From Meiothermus sp. CFH 77666 (GTDB lineage Bacteria; Deinococcota; Deinococci; Deinococcales; Thermaceae): a DNA stretch of 64,000 bases. The notes beneath the pieces were generated by a model. That model searched no databases and was not told where the DNA came from. It worked only from the letters and a program-made list of their open reading frames with translations. Location: positions 50,736 to 114,735 of the forward strand of contig NZ_JAGDFV010000009.1 of the NCBI RefSeq assembly GCF_017497985.1, in the 5' to 3' direction. The translations under genes were made by a program, and so were the position numbers. Every line of letters starts with the position of its first letter. Position 1 is the first letter of the stretch. Below, piece after piece: positions 23,896-32,204 of this stretch.

Positions 23896-24960
23896 ATGCA
23901 GCTATTTCCCCCGCTCTACGACACCCCCCTAGCAGAACTCTTTCACACTCGAGTCCCTGCGGGAGAGCCCTGGGCCTGGGTACTGTGCCAGCGCATTCTG
24001 GCCGACGAAACCCTGGCCCGGCGCTTGCTCGTCGAACCCCTGAGCCCTGGAATGGCCGACTGGATCAGCCAGGAGCTGGGGCACCTACGGCGGGAGGTGG
24101 AGCGCCTCAAAAAGCAGTACCCCTTTTCGGACTTTGGCAACCGAGAGCCCAGCAGAGCCGAAAGCGCGGCCTTGAAGGTACTGTTGGAGGGTTCGCCCGC
24201 CGCCCTGCAAAACCTTTATCAGACCCACGGTTACGGTATTTATGTCCACCATACGGCCTTCCTGTACAGCCGCCAGATGCACGCCGTCGAGCAGCCCGAC
24301 CCGGTTCGTTTTGATGACCTGGTGGGCTACGAGCGGCAAATCCGTAGCTTGCGTGTGAATGTGGAGCGTTTTCTGGCCGGAAAGCCTGCCGTGCCGGTGC
24401 TTCTGTATGGGGCCAGAGGCTCCGGCAAGTCCACCTCGGTCAAAGCCCTGCGAACCCATTACGCTGCCCAGGGCTTGCGGCTGGTGGAGGTGCTTTCGGA
24501 GGGGCTGGAGCAGCTACCCAACCTTCTGGAGCTGCTGGCCCCCTTGCCGTACAAGTTCATTCTGTATCTGGACGACCTGGCCTTTGCCAGCGAGGACGAA
24601 CGGTTTCACAAACTAAAGGCCCTGCTGGAAGGGGCCGTCTACGAGCGGCCCTCCAACGTGCTGGTTGTGGCGACCTCCAATCGCCGCAACCTGGTGACGC
24701 AGCACTGGTCGGATCGGCCCGACCCCGATGCCAACGACCCCGCTTCCTGGGACACCCTGCAAGACAAGCTGGCCCTGGCCGACCGCTTTGGGCTGGTGCT
24801 CACCTTTCCCCCTTTCGATCAGCAGCTCTACCTGGAAGCCGTGGCCCATATCCTGGGGCGAGAGCTCGACGAGACCACCCGCAAAACCGCATTGCAGTTT
24901 GCCCTCGAGGGCAGAGGCTTTTCTGGCCGCACTGCACGGCATTTTGCCAATCAGCAATAA
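23896..24960 (+). CDS. AAA ATPase of the DUF815 family
   Basis: 354 residues. The conserved DUF815 ATPase region has Walker A GARGSGKST near residue 173, Walker B FILYLDDLAF, and a sensor region VLVVATSNRRNLV followed by the long RFGLVLTFPPFDQ segment. The function of the family is not established. A TAAAAT hexamer lies eight bases before the ATG with no ribosome binding site, which suggests a leaderless message. Confidence 0.85.
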   Translation: MQLFPPLYDTPLAELFHTRVPAGEPWAWVLCQRILADETLARRLLVEPLSPGMADWISQELGHLRREVERLKKQYPFSDFGNREPSRAESAALKVLLEGSPAALQNLYQTHGYGIYVHHTAFLYSRQMHAVEQPDPVRFDDLVGYERQIRSLRVNVERFLAGKPAVPVLLYGARGSGKSTSVKALRTHYAAQGLRLVEVLSEGLEQLPNLLELLAPLPYKFILYLDDLAFASEDERFHKLKALLEGAVYERPSNVLVVATSNRRNLVTQHWSDRPDPDANDPASWDTLQDKLALADRFGLVLTFPPFDQQLYLEAVAHILGRELDETTRKTALQFALEGRGFSGRTARHFANQQ

Positions 24961-25036
24961 CGCTCAGGGCTCAACTACGAAAGAGCACGACCCGACATCA
25001 AGAAGTACGCTCAACGTGCTGGAAGAGTGTCTGGCG

Positions 25037-25255
25037 CTTGCGCTCGAGGCCGTCAGGCGCGAGCCCACTGCGTGCGGGTGTAGCGTCGGTAAACTGCGTA
25101 GGCCTCGTCTTGCGCTCGAGGCCGTCAGGCGCGAGCCCACTGCGTGCGGGTGTAGCGTCGGTAAACTGCGTAGGCCTCGTCTTGCGCTCGAGGCCGTCAG
25201 GCGCGAGCCTACCGCAATAAGGCTGGGGAGTCGGCAGACTGCGTAGGCCTCCTTT
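25037..25255 (-). repeat. 72 bp tandem repeat overlapping the pyrG 3' end
   Basis: Two identical 72-base units start at 25037 and 25109, and a third, diverged unit starts at 25181. The third unit encodes the last 18 residues of CTP synthase on the minus strand. The outer units keep a 24-residue reading frame (LERKTRPTQFTDATPARSG and so on) but lie beyond the pyrG stop. The pattern looks like tandem duplication of the pyrG 3' end. There are no spacers, so it is not CRISPR. Confidence 0.9.
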
Positions 25256-26864
25256 TACGCTCGAGGGCCGCACCAATGAATCCGCTAAAAGGCGGCGAGA
25301 CCCGCATGGGGCGGCTGGTGAGTTCGGGGTGGGCCTGCAGGCCGATAAAGAAGGGGTGCTGGGGTAGCTCGATGGCTTCTACCAGCCCCTCGCCCCTCCC
25401 CTGCACCCCCGGCGTGACCGCCGAGACCGTCAGACCGTTCTCGATCAGGCGCTGGACATACGCGGGGTTCACCTCGTAGCGGTGGCGGTGCCGCTCGTAG
25501 ACCAGTTCCTTGCCATAGAGCTTATAGAGCAGGGTCTCGGGGTGGATGCGCATGGGCCAGTTGCCCAGCCGCATGGTGCCGCCCATGCCTTCAACTTCCA
25601 ACTGCTCGGGCATCAGGTCTATGACCGGATAGGGGGTGTAGGGGTCGAACTCGGTGCTGTTGGCCCCCTCGAGGCCCAACACGTTCCGGGCATATTCAAT
25701 CACCGCAATTTGCAACCCCAGACAGATACCAAAGTAGGGCAGCCGGTTCTCGCGGGCATAGCGGGCGGCCAGAATTTTCCCCTCCACCCCCCGGATGCCA
25801 AACCCCGGCCCTACCAGCACGCCGTCCACATCGCCCAGGAGTTCGGCGGCCTTGCCCAGGTCGGTGATGTCTTCGGCATTGACCCATTTCACATTCACCC
25901 GCGCGTCATGGGCGATGCCCGCGTGGCGAAAACCCTCGAGAATGCTCAGGTAGGCGTCGGGCATCTTCACATATTTGCCCACAAAGGCCACCGTTACCTC
26001 GTCGGCGGGGTGTTTGAGCTTGCGCACGGCATTCTGCCAGAAGCTCAGGTTGGGCTGGATCGGCTCCAGGCCCAGCTTCTTCTCCACCACCCGGCCCAGG
26101 CCCTGCTCTTCCAGCACCAGGGGCATCTCGTAGAGGTACTGCACGGTGGGGCTACTGAAAACCTCACCCGCATGTACGTTGGTAAAGAGGGCTACCTTCC
26201 TGCGCACATCCTCGGGCACCATCTTTTCCGAACGCAGCACCAAAACATCGGGCTGAATGCCCACCCCGCGCAGGGTGGAGACCGAGTGCTGGGTGGGTTT
26301 GGTTTTGAACTCCTCGGACGCAACCAGATAGGGCACCAACGTCAAATGCAGGTACATCAAATCCTGGTCGTCCTCGTCGAACTGAAACTGGCGGATGGCC
26401 TCCAGGAAGGGCAGGCTCTCGATGTCGCCCACCGTACCGCCTACCTCCACCACCACAATCTCGGCGTTTTGCTCCTGGGCAGTGCGGCGAATACGGTCTT
26501 TGATCTCGTCGGTGATGTGCGGGATTACCTGCACGGTCTGGGAGAGGTACTCCCCGCGCCGCTCTTTTTGAATGACCGAGAGATAGACCTGCCCGGTGGT
26601 GATGTTGTTGGCGCGGGAGAGGTCTATATCGAGGAAGCGCTCGTAGTGGCCGATGTCCAGGTCGGTCTCGGCACCGTCGCCGGTAACGAACACTTCGCCG
26701 TGTTCGTAGGGCCTCATGGTGCCTGCGTCCACGTTGACGTAGGGGTCAATCTTGATGGCGGTCACGCGGTAGCCCCGCCCCCGCAGGATGGCTCCCAGGC
26801 TCGAGGTGAGAATACCCTTGCCCAAACTGCTGACCACACCGCCCGTGACAAAAATGTATTTCAT
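25209..26864 (-). CDS. pyrG: CTP synthase
   Basis: This 551-residue enzyme aminates UTP to CTP. The N-terminal synthase domain begins KYIFVTGGVVSSLGKGI, with the DPYVNVDAGTMRPYEHGEV signature. The C-terminal glutaminase domain has the nucleophile elbow YFGICLGLQIAVIEYARN and a late HPE (GLQAHPELTSRP). After the normal end near FIGAAL there is an unusual tail ERKRRPTQSADSPALLR that is encoded by a copy of a 72-base tandem repeat. Confidence 0.97.
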   Translation of the reverse strand: MKYIFVTGGVVSSLGKGILTSSLGAILRGRGYRVTAIKIDPYVNVDAGTMRPYEHGEVFVTGDGAETDLDIGHYERFLDIDLSRANNITTGQVYLSVIQKERRGEYLSQTVQVIPHITDEIKDRIRRTAQEQNAEIVVVEVGGTVGDIESLPFLEAIRQFQFDEDDQDLMYLHLTLVPYLVASEEFKTKPTQHSVSTLRGVGIQPDVLVLRSEKMVPEDVRRKVALFTNVHAGEVFSSPTVQYLYEMPLVLEEQGLGRVVEKKLGLEPIQPNLSFWQNAVRKLKHPADEVTVAFVGKYVKMPDAYLSILEGFRHAGIAHDARVNVKWVNAEDITDLGKAAELLGDVDGVLVGPGFGIRGVEGKILAARYARENRLPYFGICLGLQIAVIEYARNVLGLEGANSTEFDPYTPYPVIDLMPEQLEVEGMGGTMRLGNWPMRIHPETLLYKLYGKELVYERHRHRYEVNPAYVQRLIENGLTVSAVTPGVQGRGEGLVEAIELPQHPFFIGLQAHPELTSRPMRVSPPFSGFIGAALERKRRPTQSADSPALLR

Positions 26865-27238
26865 AACAAACTCCCGTTTTGCGCCAGACGCTGTCCAGCG
26901 CCCTAAAAGCTCCTTTGCAAACGCTCAACCGGTACGGTGGAGCCGCCTCACTATCACGGGATTTGATCGTACCACGACCTGCCCCCCCTGTGTCCAGCCA
27001 TGCGAGCACCATTCAGGCTTTTATCGTTTTCCCCTTTCCCTCTCCCCTTGCGGGAGAGGGTGGCGACAGCACCGGCTAGTTTGGTACTCCTTTTGCCAAA
27101 TAGAACAATTCTGGCGGTAACCGCTGTCGCCGGGTGAGGGGTTGAAGCGACGATGCCCAGGCAAATGATAAGAGCCTGAACACCATTGGCATTGGCCGAG
27201 CACCTTTGCAAAAAAGTTTGACTTGGTACAATCTTGCT
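26865..27238. repeat. Intergenic region with an interrupted inverted repeat and a leaderless promoter
   Basis: Around 27040-27140 the sequence carries CCCTCTCCCC next to GGGAGAGGG, and GGTGGCGACAGC paired with GCTGTCGCCGGG about 60 bases apart. This is the form of a small degenerate palindromic intergenic repeat. A TACAAT at 27227-27232, with TTTGCA 16 bases upstream, lies seven bases before the next ATG. Confidence 0.55.
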
Positions 27239-28231
27239 ATGGCAGGGGCCATTCAACTCTCCCACCAGGTTGCAACGGGCATTTTTGCCATTCCGGTGCC
27301 CATCCCCTACCCCTTCAAGTACGTGAACTGCTACCTGCTGATGCCCGGCCCCGGTTCTTCCGACGGCCCGGTGCTCGTAGACTGTGCCCTGGACACCGCC
27401 GAAGCGCGGGCGGGTCTGGAAGCGGCCCTGCGCGAACACGGGCTGGGCTTTGGCGACCTCGAGCGCCTGATAGTCACCCATCACCACCCCGATCACTACG
27501 GCCTGGCCGGGCTTATCGAGGCTCAGGGCCCCACGGTGTGGATGCTGGATGTGGAGCTAGAGCGCGGCCACGTCTTCTGGACCGAGCCCGAGCGCATGAA
27601 CCAGATGGGGCAGGCGCTCTTCCATCAACACGGCGTTACCGATGAGTACCTGGCCGACCTGGGGCAGGAGATGACCAAAACCCGCAGCCGGGTGCACCCC
27701 GCGCAGAACCCCCAGACCTTCCGCGATGGCGAGACCCTCCGACTGGCAGGTATACCCTACCGGGTGGTCTGGACCCCCGGCCATGCCGACGGCCATGCCA
27801 TGTTGCTGCGCGAGGCGGATGGGGTGCTGCTGGCCGGGGATCAAATCCTGGAGCGCATCTCCCCCAATATCGGCATCTGGGCCTACTCCTACCCCAACCC
27901 CCTGAAGCACTACTTTGAGTCGCTGGAAAAAACCACCGCGCTGGGGGCCTCCCTGGCCTTACCGGGGCACTACCGGCCTATCCTGGATGTAGCAGGCCGT
28001 GCCGCCGAGCTGAAAGCCCACCACCACGAACGGCTGGGCTATCTGCTGGATCTTCTAAAGCCCACCCCGCAGACCTGCTGGCAGGTATCGCTCGAGCTTT
28101 TCCCCGGCAACCTCAACCTGGCCCAAAGGCGTTTTGCCTGGTCGGAAACCCTGGCCCACCTGGAGTATCTGGTGGCCGAAGGGAGGATAAAGAGGCTCGA
28201 GCAAGACGGGATTGTTCACTACAGCCGCTAA
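27239..28231 (+). CDS. Metallo-beta-lactamase fold hydrolase
   Basis: 330 residues. The metal motif HxHxDH occurs near residue 81 (THHHPDHYG), with the later ligands in TPGHADGHAML, LLAGDQIL and LALPGHYRP. A C-terminal winged-helix-like segment (QRRFAWSETLAHLEYLVAEG) resembles the glyoxalase II-like RNase Z/LACTB2 subgroup. The substrate is unknown. I chose the ATG at 27239 because a -10 box lies exactly one promoter distance upstream (leaderless); the in-frame TTG at 27206 lies upstream of that box. Confidence 0.85.
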   Translation: MAGAIQLSHQVATGIFAIPVPIPYPFKYVNCYLLMPGPGSSDGPVLVDCALDTAEARAGLEAALREHGLGFGDLERLIVTHHHPDHYGLAGLIEAQGPTVWMLDVELERGHVFWTEPERMNQMGQALFHQHGVTDEYLADLGQEMTKTRSRVHPAQNPQTFRDGETLRLAGIPYRVVWTPGHADGHAMLLREADGVLLAGDQILERISPNIGIWAYSYPNPLKHYFESLEKTTALGASLALPGHYRPILDVAGRAAELKAHHHERLGYLLDLLKPTPQTCWQVSLELFPGNLNLAQRRFAWSETLAHLEYLVAEGRIKRLEQDGIVHYSR

Positions 28232-28346
28232 TCCCTTACACAAACGCTCCGCCTCCCCGGCACGGCTCCCCGACTCGACCCTTAGACCTACAAAGGCCAT
28301 TTATCCCCGCTTTGGGGCGCTAACCTTGGAACGCAGGAGGTCAGCC

Positions 28347-28556
28347 ATGAGCAAGGTCTACAAGAAAGTGGAGCTGGTTGGCAGCAGTGCGGAGAGCCTC
28401 GAGGACGCCATCAAGGTCGCCCTGGCGCGGGCCCGCAAAACCCTCAGGAACCTGGACTGGTTCGAGGTCAAGGAGATTCGCGGCAGCCTGACCGATGGCT
28501 ACGTGAACACCTACCAGGTGACGCTTCTGGTGGGCTTCCGGCTCGAGGAGGAGTAG
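28347..28556 (+). CDS. Dodecin family flavin-binding protein
   Basis: 69 residues matching dodecin throughout: an N-terminal strand KVYKKVELVGSS, a helix AIKVALARARKTLRNL, WFEVKEIRG with the flavin-stacking Trp, and the closing YVNTYQVTLLVGFRLE. Dodecins form hollow dodecamers that store riboflavin, FMN or FAD. AGGAGG precedes the ATG. Confidence 0.95.
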   Translation: MSKVYKKVELVGSSAESLEDAIKVALARARKTLRNLDWFEVKEIRGSLTDGYVNTYQVTLLVGFRLEEE

Positions 28557-28643
28557 AGCGGTTCCCACGAATAGTCGGTACGGCGGTTTTTGCCGTACCG
28601 ACTACAATACGACGCACCGTGTGCGTCGTATTGGTGGGAAACG
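28557..28643. terminator. Double hairpin between dodecin and gamma-glutamyltransferase genes
   Basis: Two strong inverted repeats follow one another. GTCGGTACGGC pairs with GCCGTACCGAC around a T-rich loop, and AATACGACGCAC pairs with GTGCGTCGTATT around CGT. They lie between two convergent genes and could end both transcripts. The first hairpin and its TAGAGCGGTT lead-in resemble the sequence at 43064-43120. Confidence 0.7.
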
Positions 28644-28650
28644 CGATAGT

Positions 28651-30240
28651 TCACCAGGCCAGGGCCAGGCCGTCGGCGCGGGGCTCGGTGGCCGCCAGGA
28701 AGGCGTCTTTTGGTTTCAGAATGATCTGACCCCGGCCAAAAGAGGCCCACTCGCTCTGCAAGACCACCTCGTGACCGCGCTCTTTGAGACCGTGTACCAG
28801 GTGGGCGGGTAGGCTGGGCTCGAGTTCCACCTGCTGGCTGCGCGTCCACTGCCAGCGGGGCGCGTCCAGGGCCGCCTGGGGGTTCAGACTGTAGTCTTCC
28901 AGGTTCACCACCACCTGCAGGTGGCCCTGGGGTTGCATGTGCCCCCCCATCACGCCAAAAGGCCCCAGGGGCTTGCCATCGCGGGTCAGGAAGCCAGGAA
29001 TGATGGTGTGGAAGGGCTTCTTGGCAGGGGCGTACTGGTTGGGGTGCCCCTCTTCCAACACAAAACAGGCCCCCCGGTTTTGCAGCGAGATGCCGGTGCC
29101 GTCCACCACGATCCCCGCCCCAAAGCCCATGTAGTTGGACTGAATCAGGGAAACCTGTAGCTCGCCATCGGCAGCGGCCAAATACACGGTGCCCCCTTTG
29201 GGCGCACCGGCCTGCACTGGCAGGGCTCGCTCGCCGATTAGCCTGCGGCGCTGGGCCAGGTAGTCTGGAGAAAGCAACTCGGCGGGCGAAACGGTCATGA
29301 AGCGTGGGTCGGCCACGTACTTCTGCACATCGGCAAAAGCCAGCTTCATGGCCTCAATCTGGAGGTGAAAGCCCTCTACCGAGTCCCGTGGATACCGCCC
29401 CAGTTCAAAGCCCTCCAGGATTTTCAGGGCCATCAGGGCGGCAATGCCCTGCCCGGCAGGAGGAATCTCGTGCACTTCCAGCCCCCGGTAGCGCACCGAG
29501 AGGGGCTCCACCCACTCCGAACGGTAAGCAGCCAGGTCGGCCCGGGTAATGTAGCCGCCCGTAGCCGCCGCAAAATCGGCTATCTGGGCGGCCAGCTTGC
29601 CCCGGTAAAAACTCTCGGCGCCGGTGCGGGCAATCTCGCGCAGGGTTTCGGCATGGCGCGGGCTGTGCCAGATGTCGCCGGGTCGGGGGGCTCTACCCCC
29701 CGGCATGAACACTTCTTTAAACGGCTGGAAACAGGGGTCATTCAGGGGGCCATAGATGGCCTCGATGCGGGGCCAGGTGCGCCCGGTCTCGGGCGTGACG
29801 GCAAAGCCCTCCTCGGCATAGCGAATGGCCGGGGCAAAGAGTTGCTCGAAGGGCAGCCGGCCAAACTTTTCGTGCAGCACCCGCCAGGCCGAAGGTGCGC
29901 CGGGCACCGTAACCGGCAGCCAGCCCCGGGTGGGTACCTGCCCACTGCTGGCAAAAGTGGCCAGATCCAGACCTGCTGGACTCATGCCATTGGCGTTCAG
30001 ACCGTGGAGCTTCTGGCCATCGTGGATCAGAGCAAAGGCATCGGAGCCGATGCCGTTGGCGGTGGGCTCGAGCACCGTCAGGGCAATGGCCATCGCCACC
30101 GCAGCGTCCACTGCGTTGCCCCCGGCTAAGAGCATCTCCATACCGGCCAGGGCGGCCTGGGGCTGGCTGGTCGCCACCGCGCCGCGCTTGCCGGCTACCA
30201 CATTGCGCCGGGAGGGGTAGGGATATTGGTTGAGGTTCAT
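28651..30240 (-). CDS. ggt: Gamma-glutamyltransferase family protein
   Basis: 529 residues of the Ntn-hydrolase gamma-glutamyltranspeptidase family. The proprotein is expected to cleave before T351 (GGTVYLAAADGE), which becomes the N-terminal nucleophile; IQSNYMGFGAGIVV and the N-terminal GNAVDAAVAMAIAL are family motifs. It would split the gamma-glutamyl bond of glutathione-like peptides. I see no clear signal peptide, so it may be cytoplasmic. It follows a peptide ABC transporter operon in the same direction. The ATG at 30240 has GAAAGG upstream. Confidence 0.9.
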   Translation of the reverse strand: MNLNQYPYPSRRNVVAGKRGAVATSQPQAALAGMEMLLAGGNAVDAAVAMAIALTVLEPTANGIGSDAFALIHDGQKLHGLNANGMSPAGLDLATFASSGQVPTRGWLPVTVPGAPSAWRVLHEKFGRLPFEQLFAPAIRYAEEGFAVTPETGRTWPRIEAIYGPLNDPCFQPFKEVFMPGGRAPRPGDIWHSPRHAETLREIARTGAESFYRGKLAAQIADFAAATGGYITRADLAAYRSEWVEPLSVRYRGLEVHEIPPAGQGIAALMALKILEGFELGRYPRDSVEGFHLQIEAMKLAFADVQKYVADPRFMTVSPAELLSPDYLAQRRRLIGERALPVQAGAPKGGTVYLAAADGELQVSLIQSNYMGFGAGIVVDGTGISLQNRGACFVLEEGHPNQYAPAKKPFHTIIPGFLTRDGKPLGPFGVMGGHMQPQGHLQVVVNLEDYSLNPQAALDAPRWQWTRSQQVELEPSLPAHLVHGLKERGHEVVLQSEWASFGRGQIILKPKDAFLAATEPRADGLALAW

Positions 30241-30412
30241 CACGAAAGACCTTTCTAGATCGCAAGCCGAGTTTGTCAAACCGCCTCAAAAGCGGGGCGA
30301 ATGCCTCGAGCAAAAGTGCACCGATTACAAAAGACCGGACTTGGCCCAGGCCAATGCCACAGTACGGGCTTCGTGAGGGATATACCCCCAGGCGTGGCCT
30401 GGGCAGCCCCAC

Positions 30413-31246
30413 CTACTTCTTCGTGCGCGGGTCGAAGGCATCGCGCAGGCCGTCCCCTATCAGGTTGAAGGCCAGCACCGCCAGGAAAATGGCCAGACCG
30501 GGGAACAGGGCCATGTGGGGTGCCTGGCTGAGGTAGCCTCGAGCATCGTTGAGCATCGAGCCCCACGAAGGGGTGGGCGGCTGTACCCCCAGCCCCAGGA
30601 AAGACAGCGTAGCCTCGGCCAGAACCGCCGTGGCGGTGCTCAAACTCACCTGCACAATCAGCGGTCCCAGGATGTTGGGAAGCATGTGCCGCACTATGAT
30701 GCGACCATCGCCCCCGCCCAGAGCCACCGCCGCCTGCACGTAGTCGCGGGGGCGCTCGGACAGCACCTGCCCCCGGATGAGGCGGGCGAATACCGGCGTC
30801 GTGACCACCCCAATGGCCAGCATGGTGTTTTGCAGGCTCGGCCCCAGGACGGCGGCCAGGGCAATGGCCAGCACCAGAAAGGGGAAGGCCAGCATGGCAT
30901 CGGTCAGGCGCATCAGCACATCGTCTATCCACCCGCCGTAAAAGCCTGCCACCAGGCCAATCAGGCCCCCCAGCACCAGCGCAATCAACACCGAGACCAG
31001 ACCTGCCGCCAGCGAGACTCGAGCCCCATAGAAAACCCTCGAGAGGATGTCCCGCCCTAGCTGGTCGGTGCCAAACCAGTGCTTGGCCGAAGGCCCCTGT
31101 TGCAGGGCGCTGAAGTCGGTGGCGGTGGGGCTATAGGGTACCAGGATGGGCGCGAAGGTAGCCCCCAGCACCAGCAGCAGCAAGATGACCACCCCGGCAA
31201 TGGCCAGGCGGTTGGCAAGAAAGGCTCGGAGGGTGCGGTTGTTCAT
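30413..31246 (-). CDS. Oligopeptide ABC transporter permease (DppC/OppC type)
   Basis: 277 residues with an N-terminal helix (LAIAGVVILLLLVLGATFAP), the conserved HWFGTDQLGRDILSRVFYGA segment, and the EAA loop that contacts the ATPase (AAVALGGGDGRIIVRHMLPN). It forms the second membrane subunit of a dipeptide or oligopeptide importer. The ATG lies one base from the stop of the first permease gene. Confidence 0.93.
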   Translation of the reverse strand: MNNRTLRAFLANRLAIAGVVILLLLVLGATFAPILVPYSPTATDFSALQQGPSAKHWFGTDQLGRDILSRVFYGARVSLAAGLVSVLIALVLGGLIGLVAGFYGGWIDDVLMRLTDAMLAFPFLVLAIALAAVLGPSLQNTMLAIGVVTTPVFARLIRGQVLSERPRDYVQAAVALGGGDGRIIVRHMLPNILGPLIVQVSLSTATAVLAEATLSFLGLGVQPPTPSWGSMLNDARGYLSQAPHMALFPGLAIFLAVLAFNLIGDGLRDAFDPRTKK

Positions 31247-31247
31247 C

Positions 31248-32192
31248 TCAGTGATAGCGGATGCGCGGGTCAATGGCCGCGTACAGCAGGTCGGTCAGCA
31301 CGTTAATCAGAAACACCGCCAGGGCCGAAATCAGCACCACTGCCTGCAAGACCGGAAAGTCGCGGTTGAAGACCGAGTCCACCAGCAAGCGCCCAAAGCC
31401 GGGAATTGAAAAAACCTGCTCGGTGACCACCGCCCCGCCCAGCAGACCGCCCAGTTGCAATCCAATCACGGTCACGACGGGAATGGCCGCGTTGCGCAGG
31501 GCGTGCTTGTAGACCACCACCCGGCCTTCCAGACCCTTGGCTCTTGCGGTGCGTACATAATCCTGCGAAAGCACCTCCAACATGCTGTTGCGGGTGAAGC
31601 GGGCAATCGCACCGGCCAACGCCGTACCCAGGGTGATGGCAGGCATCAACATCAGCAGCAGGTTCTTTTGCAGGTCTACCCAGGGTTCGACATAGCCCGA
31701 AGGGGGAATCCAGGCCAGCCGGATGCTGAACAAGTAGATCAGCAGGATGCCCAGGAAAAAGTTAGGAATCGAGATGCCCGACAGGGCCAGCACGGTCACG
31801 CTGGCATCGGCAGCGGTGTTTCTTCGCAAGGCGGCCAGCACCCCCGCCGGAATGCCAATCAGGATGGCCACCAGCAACGAGAAAAAGCTGAGCTCGAGAG
31901 TGGTGGGCAGTTTTTGCCAGATGATCGGGGCCACTTGTTCGTTGCCCCGAATCGAACGCCCCAAATCGCCCTGCACCAGGCCCCACAGCCAGTCGGCATA
32001 CTGCACCAGGATGGGCCGGTTGAGCCCCAGCTCTTCTCGTATCTGGGCCACCAGCTCCGGCGTGGCCTCCTCGCCCAGCAGCAGCCGTGCAGGGTCACCC
32101 GGCAGAACCCGGGTCAGGGCAAACACCATCACCGTGACCAGTAGCAGGGTGGGCAAACCGCCAACCAGGCGCCGCAGGACGAAGAGGAACAC
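31248..32192 (-). CDS. Oligopeptide ABC transporter permease (DppB/OppB type)
   Basis: 314 residues beginning with the typical MFLFVLRRLVGGLPTLLLVT first helix, then the LPGDPARLLLG segment and the EAA-like loop VRTARAKGLEGRVVVYKHAL. Pairs with the DppC-like permease. It lies 12 bases after the binding-protein gene. Confidence 0.93.
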   Translation of the reverse strand: MFLFVLRRLVGGLPTLLLVTVMVFALTRVLPGDPARLLLGEEATPELVAQIREELGLNRPILVQYADWLWGLVQGDLGRSIRGNEQVAPIIWQKLPTTLELSFFSLLVAILIGIPAGVLAALRRNTAADASVTVLALSGISIPNFFLGILLIYLFSIRLAWIPPSGYVEPWVDLQKNLLLMLMPAITLGTALAGAIARFTRNSMLEVLSQDYVRTARAKGLEGRVVVYKHALRNAAIPVVTVIGLQLGGLLGGAVVTEQVFSIPGFGRLLVDSVFNRDFPVLQAVVLISALAVFLINVLTDLLYAAIDPRIRYH

Positions 32193-32204
32193 CGCGCTTA
32201 ACTC

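Noticed and set aside
25037..25255. Direct repeats that might be a CRISPR array
   Set aside because: The 72-base units abut each other with no spacers, and they overlap the coding end of pyrG.
25482..26906. A 474-codon plus-strand frame opposite pyrG
   Set aside because: It is the reverse of a highly conserved enzyme gene; its His/Gly/Val-rich sequence is typical of antisense frames in GC-rich DNA.
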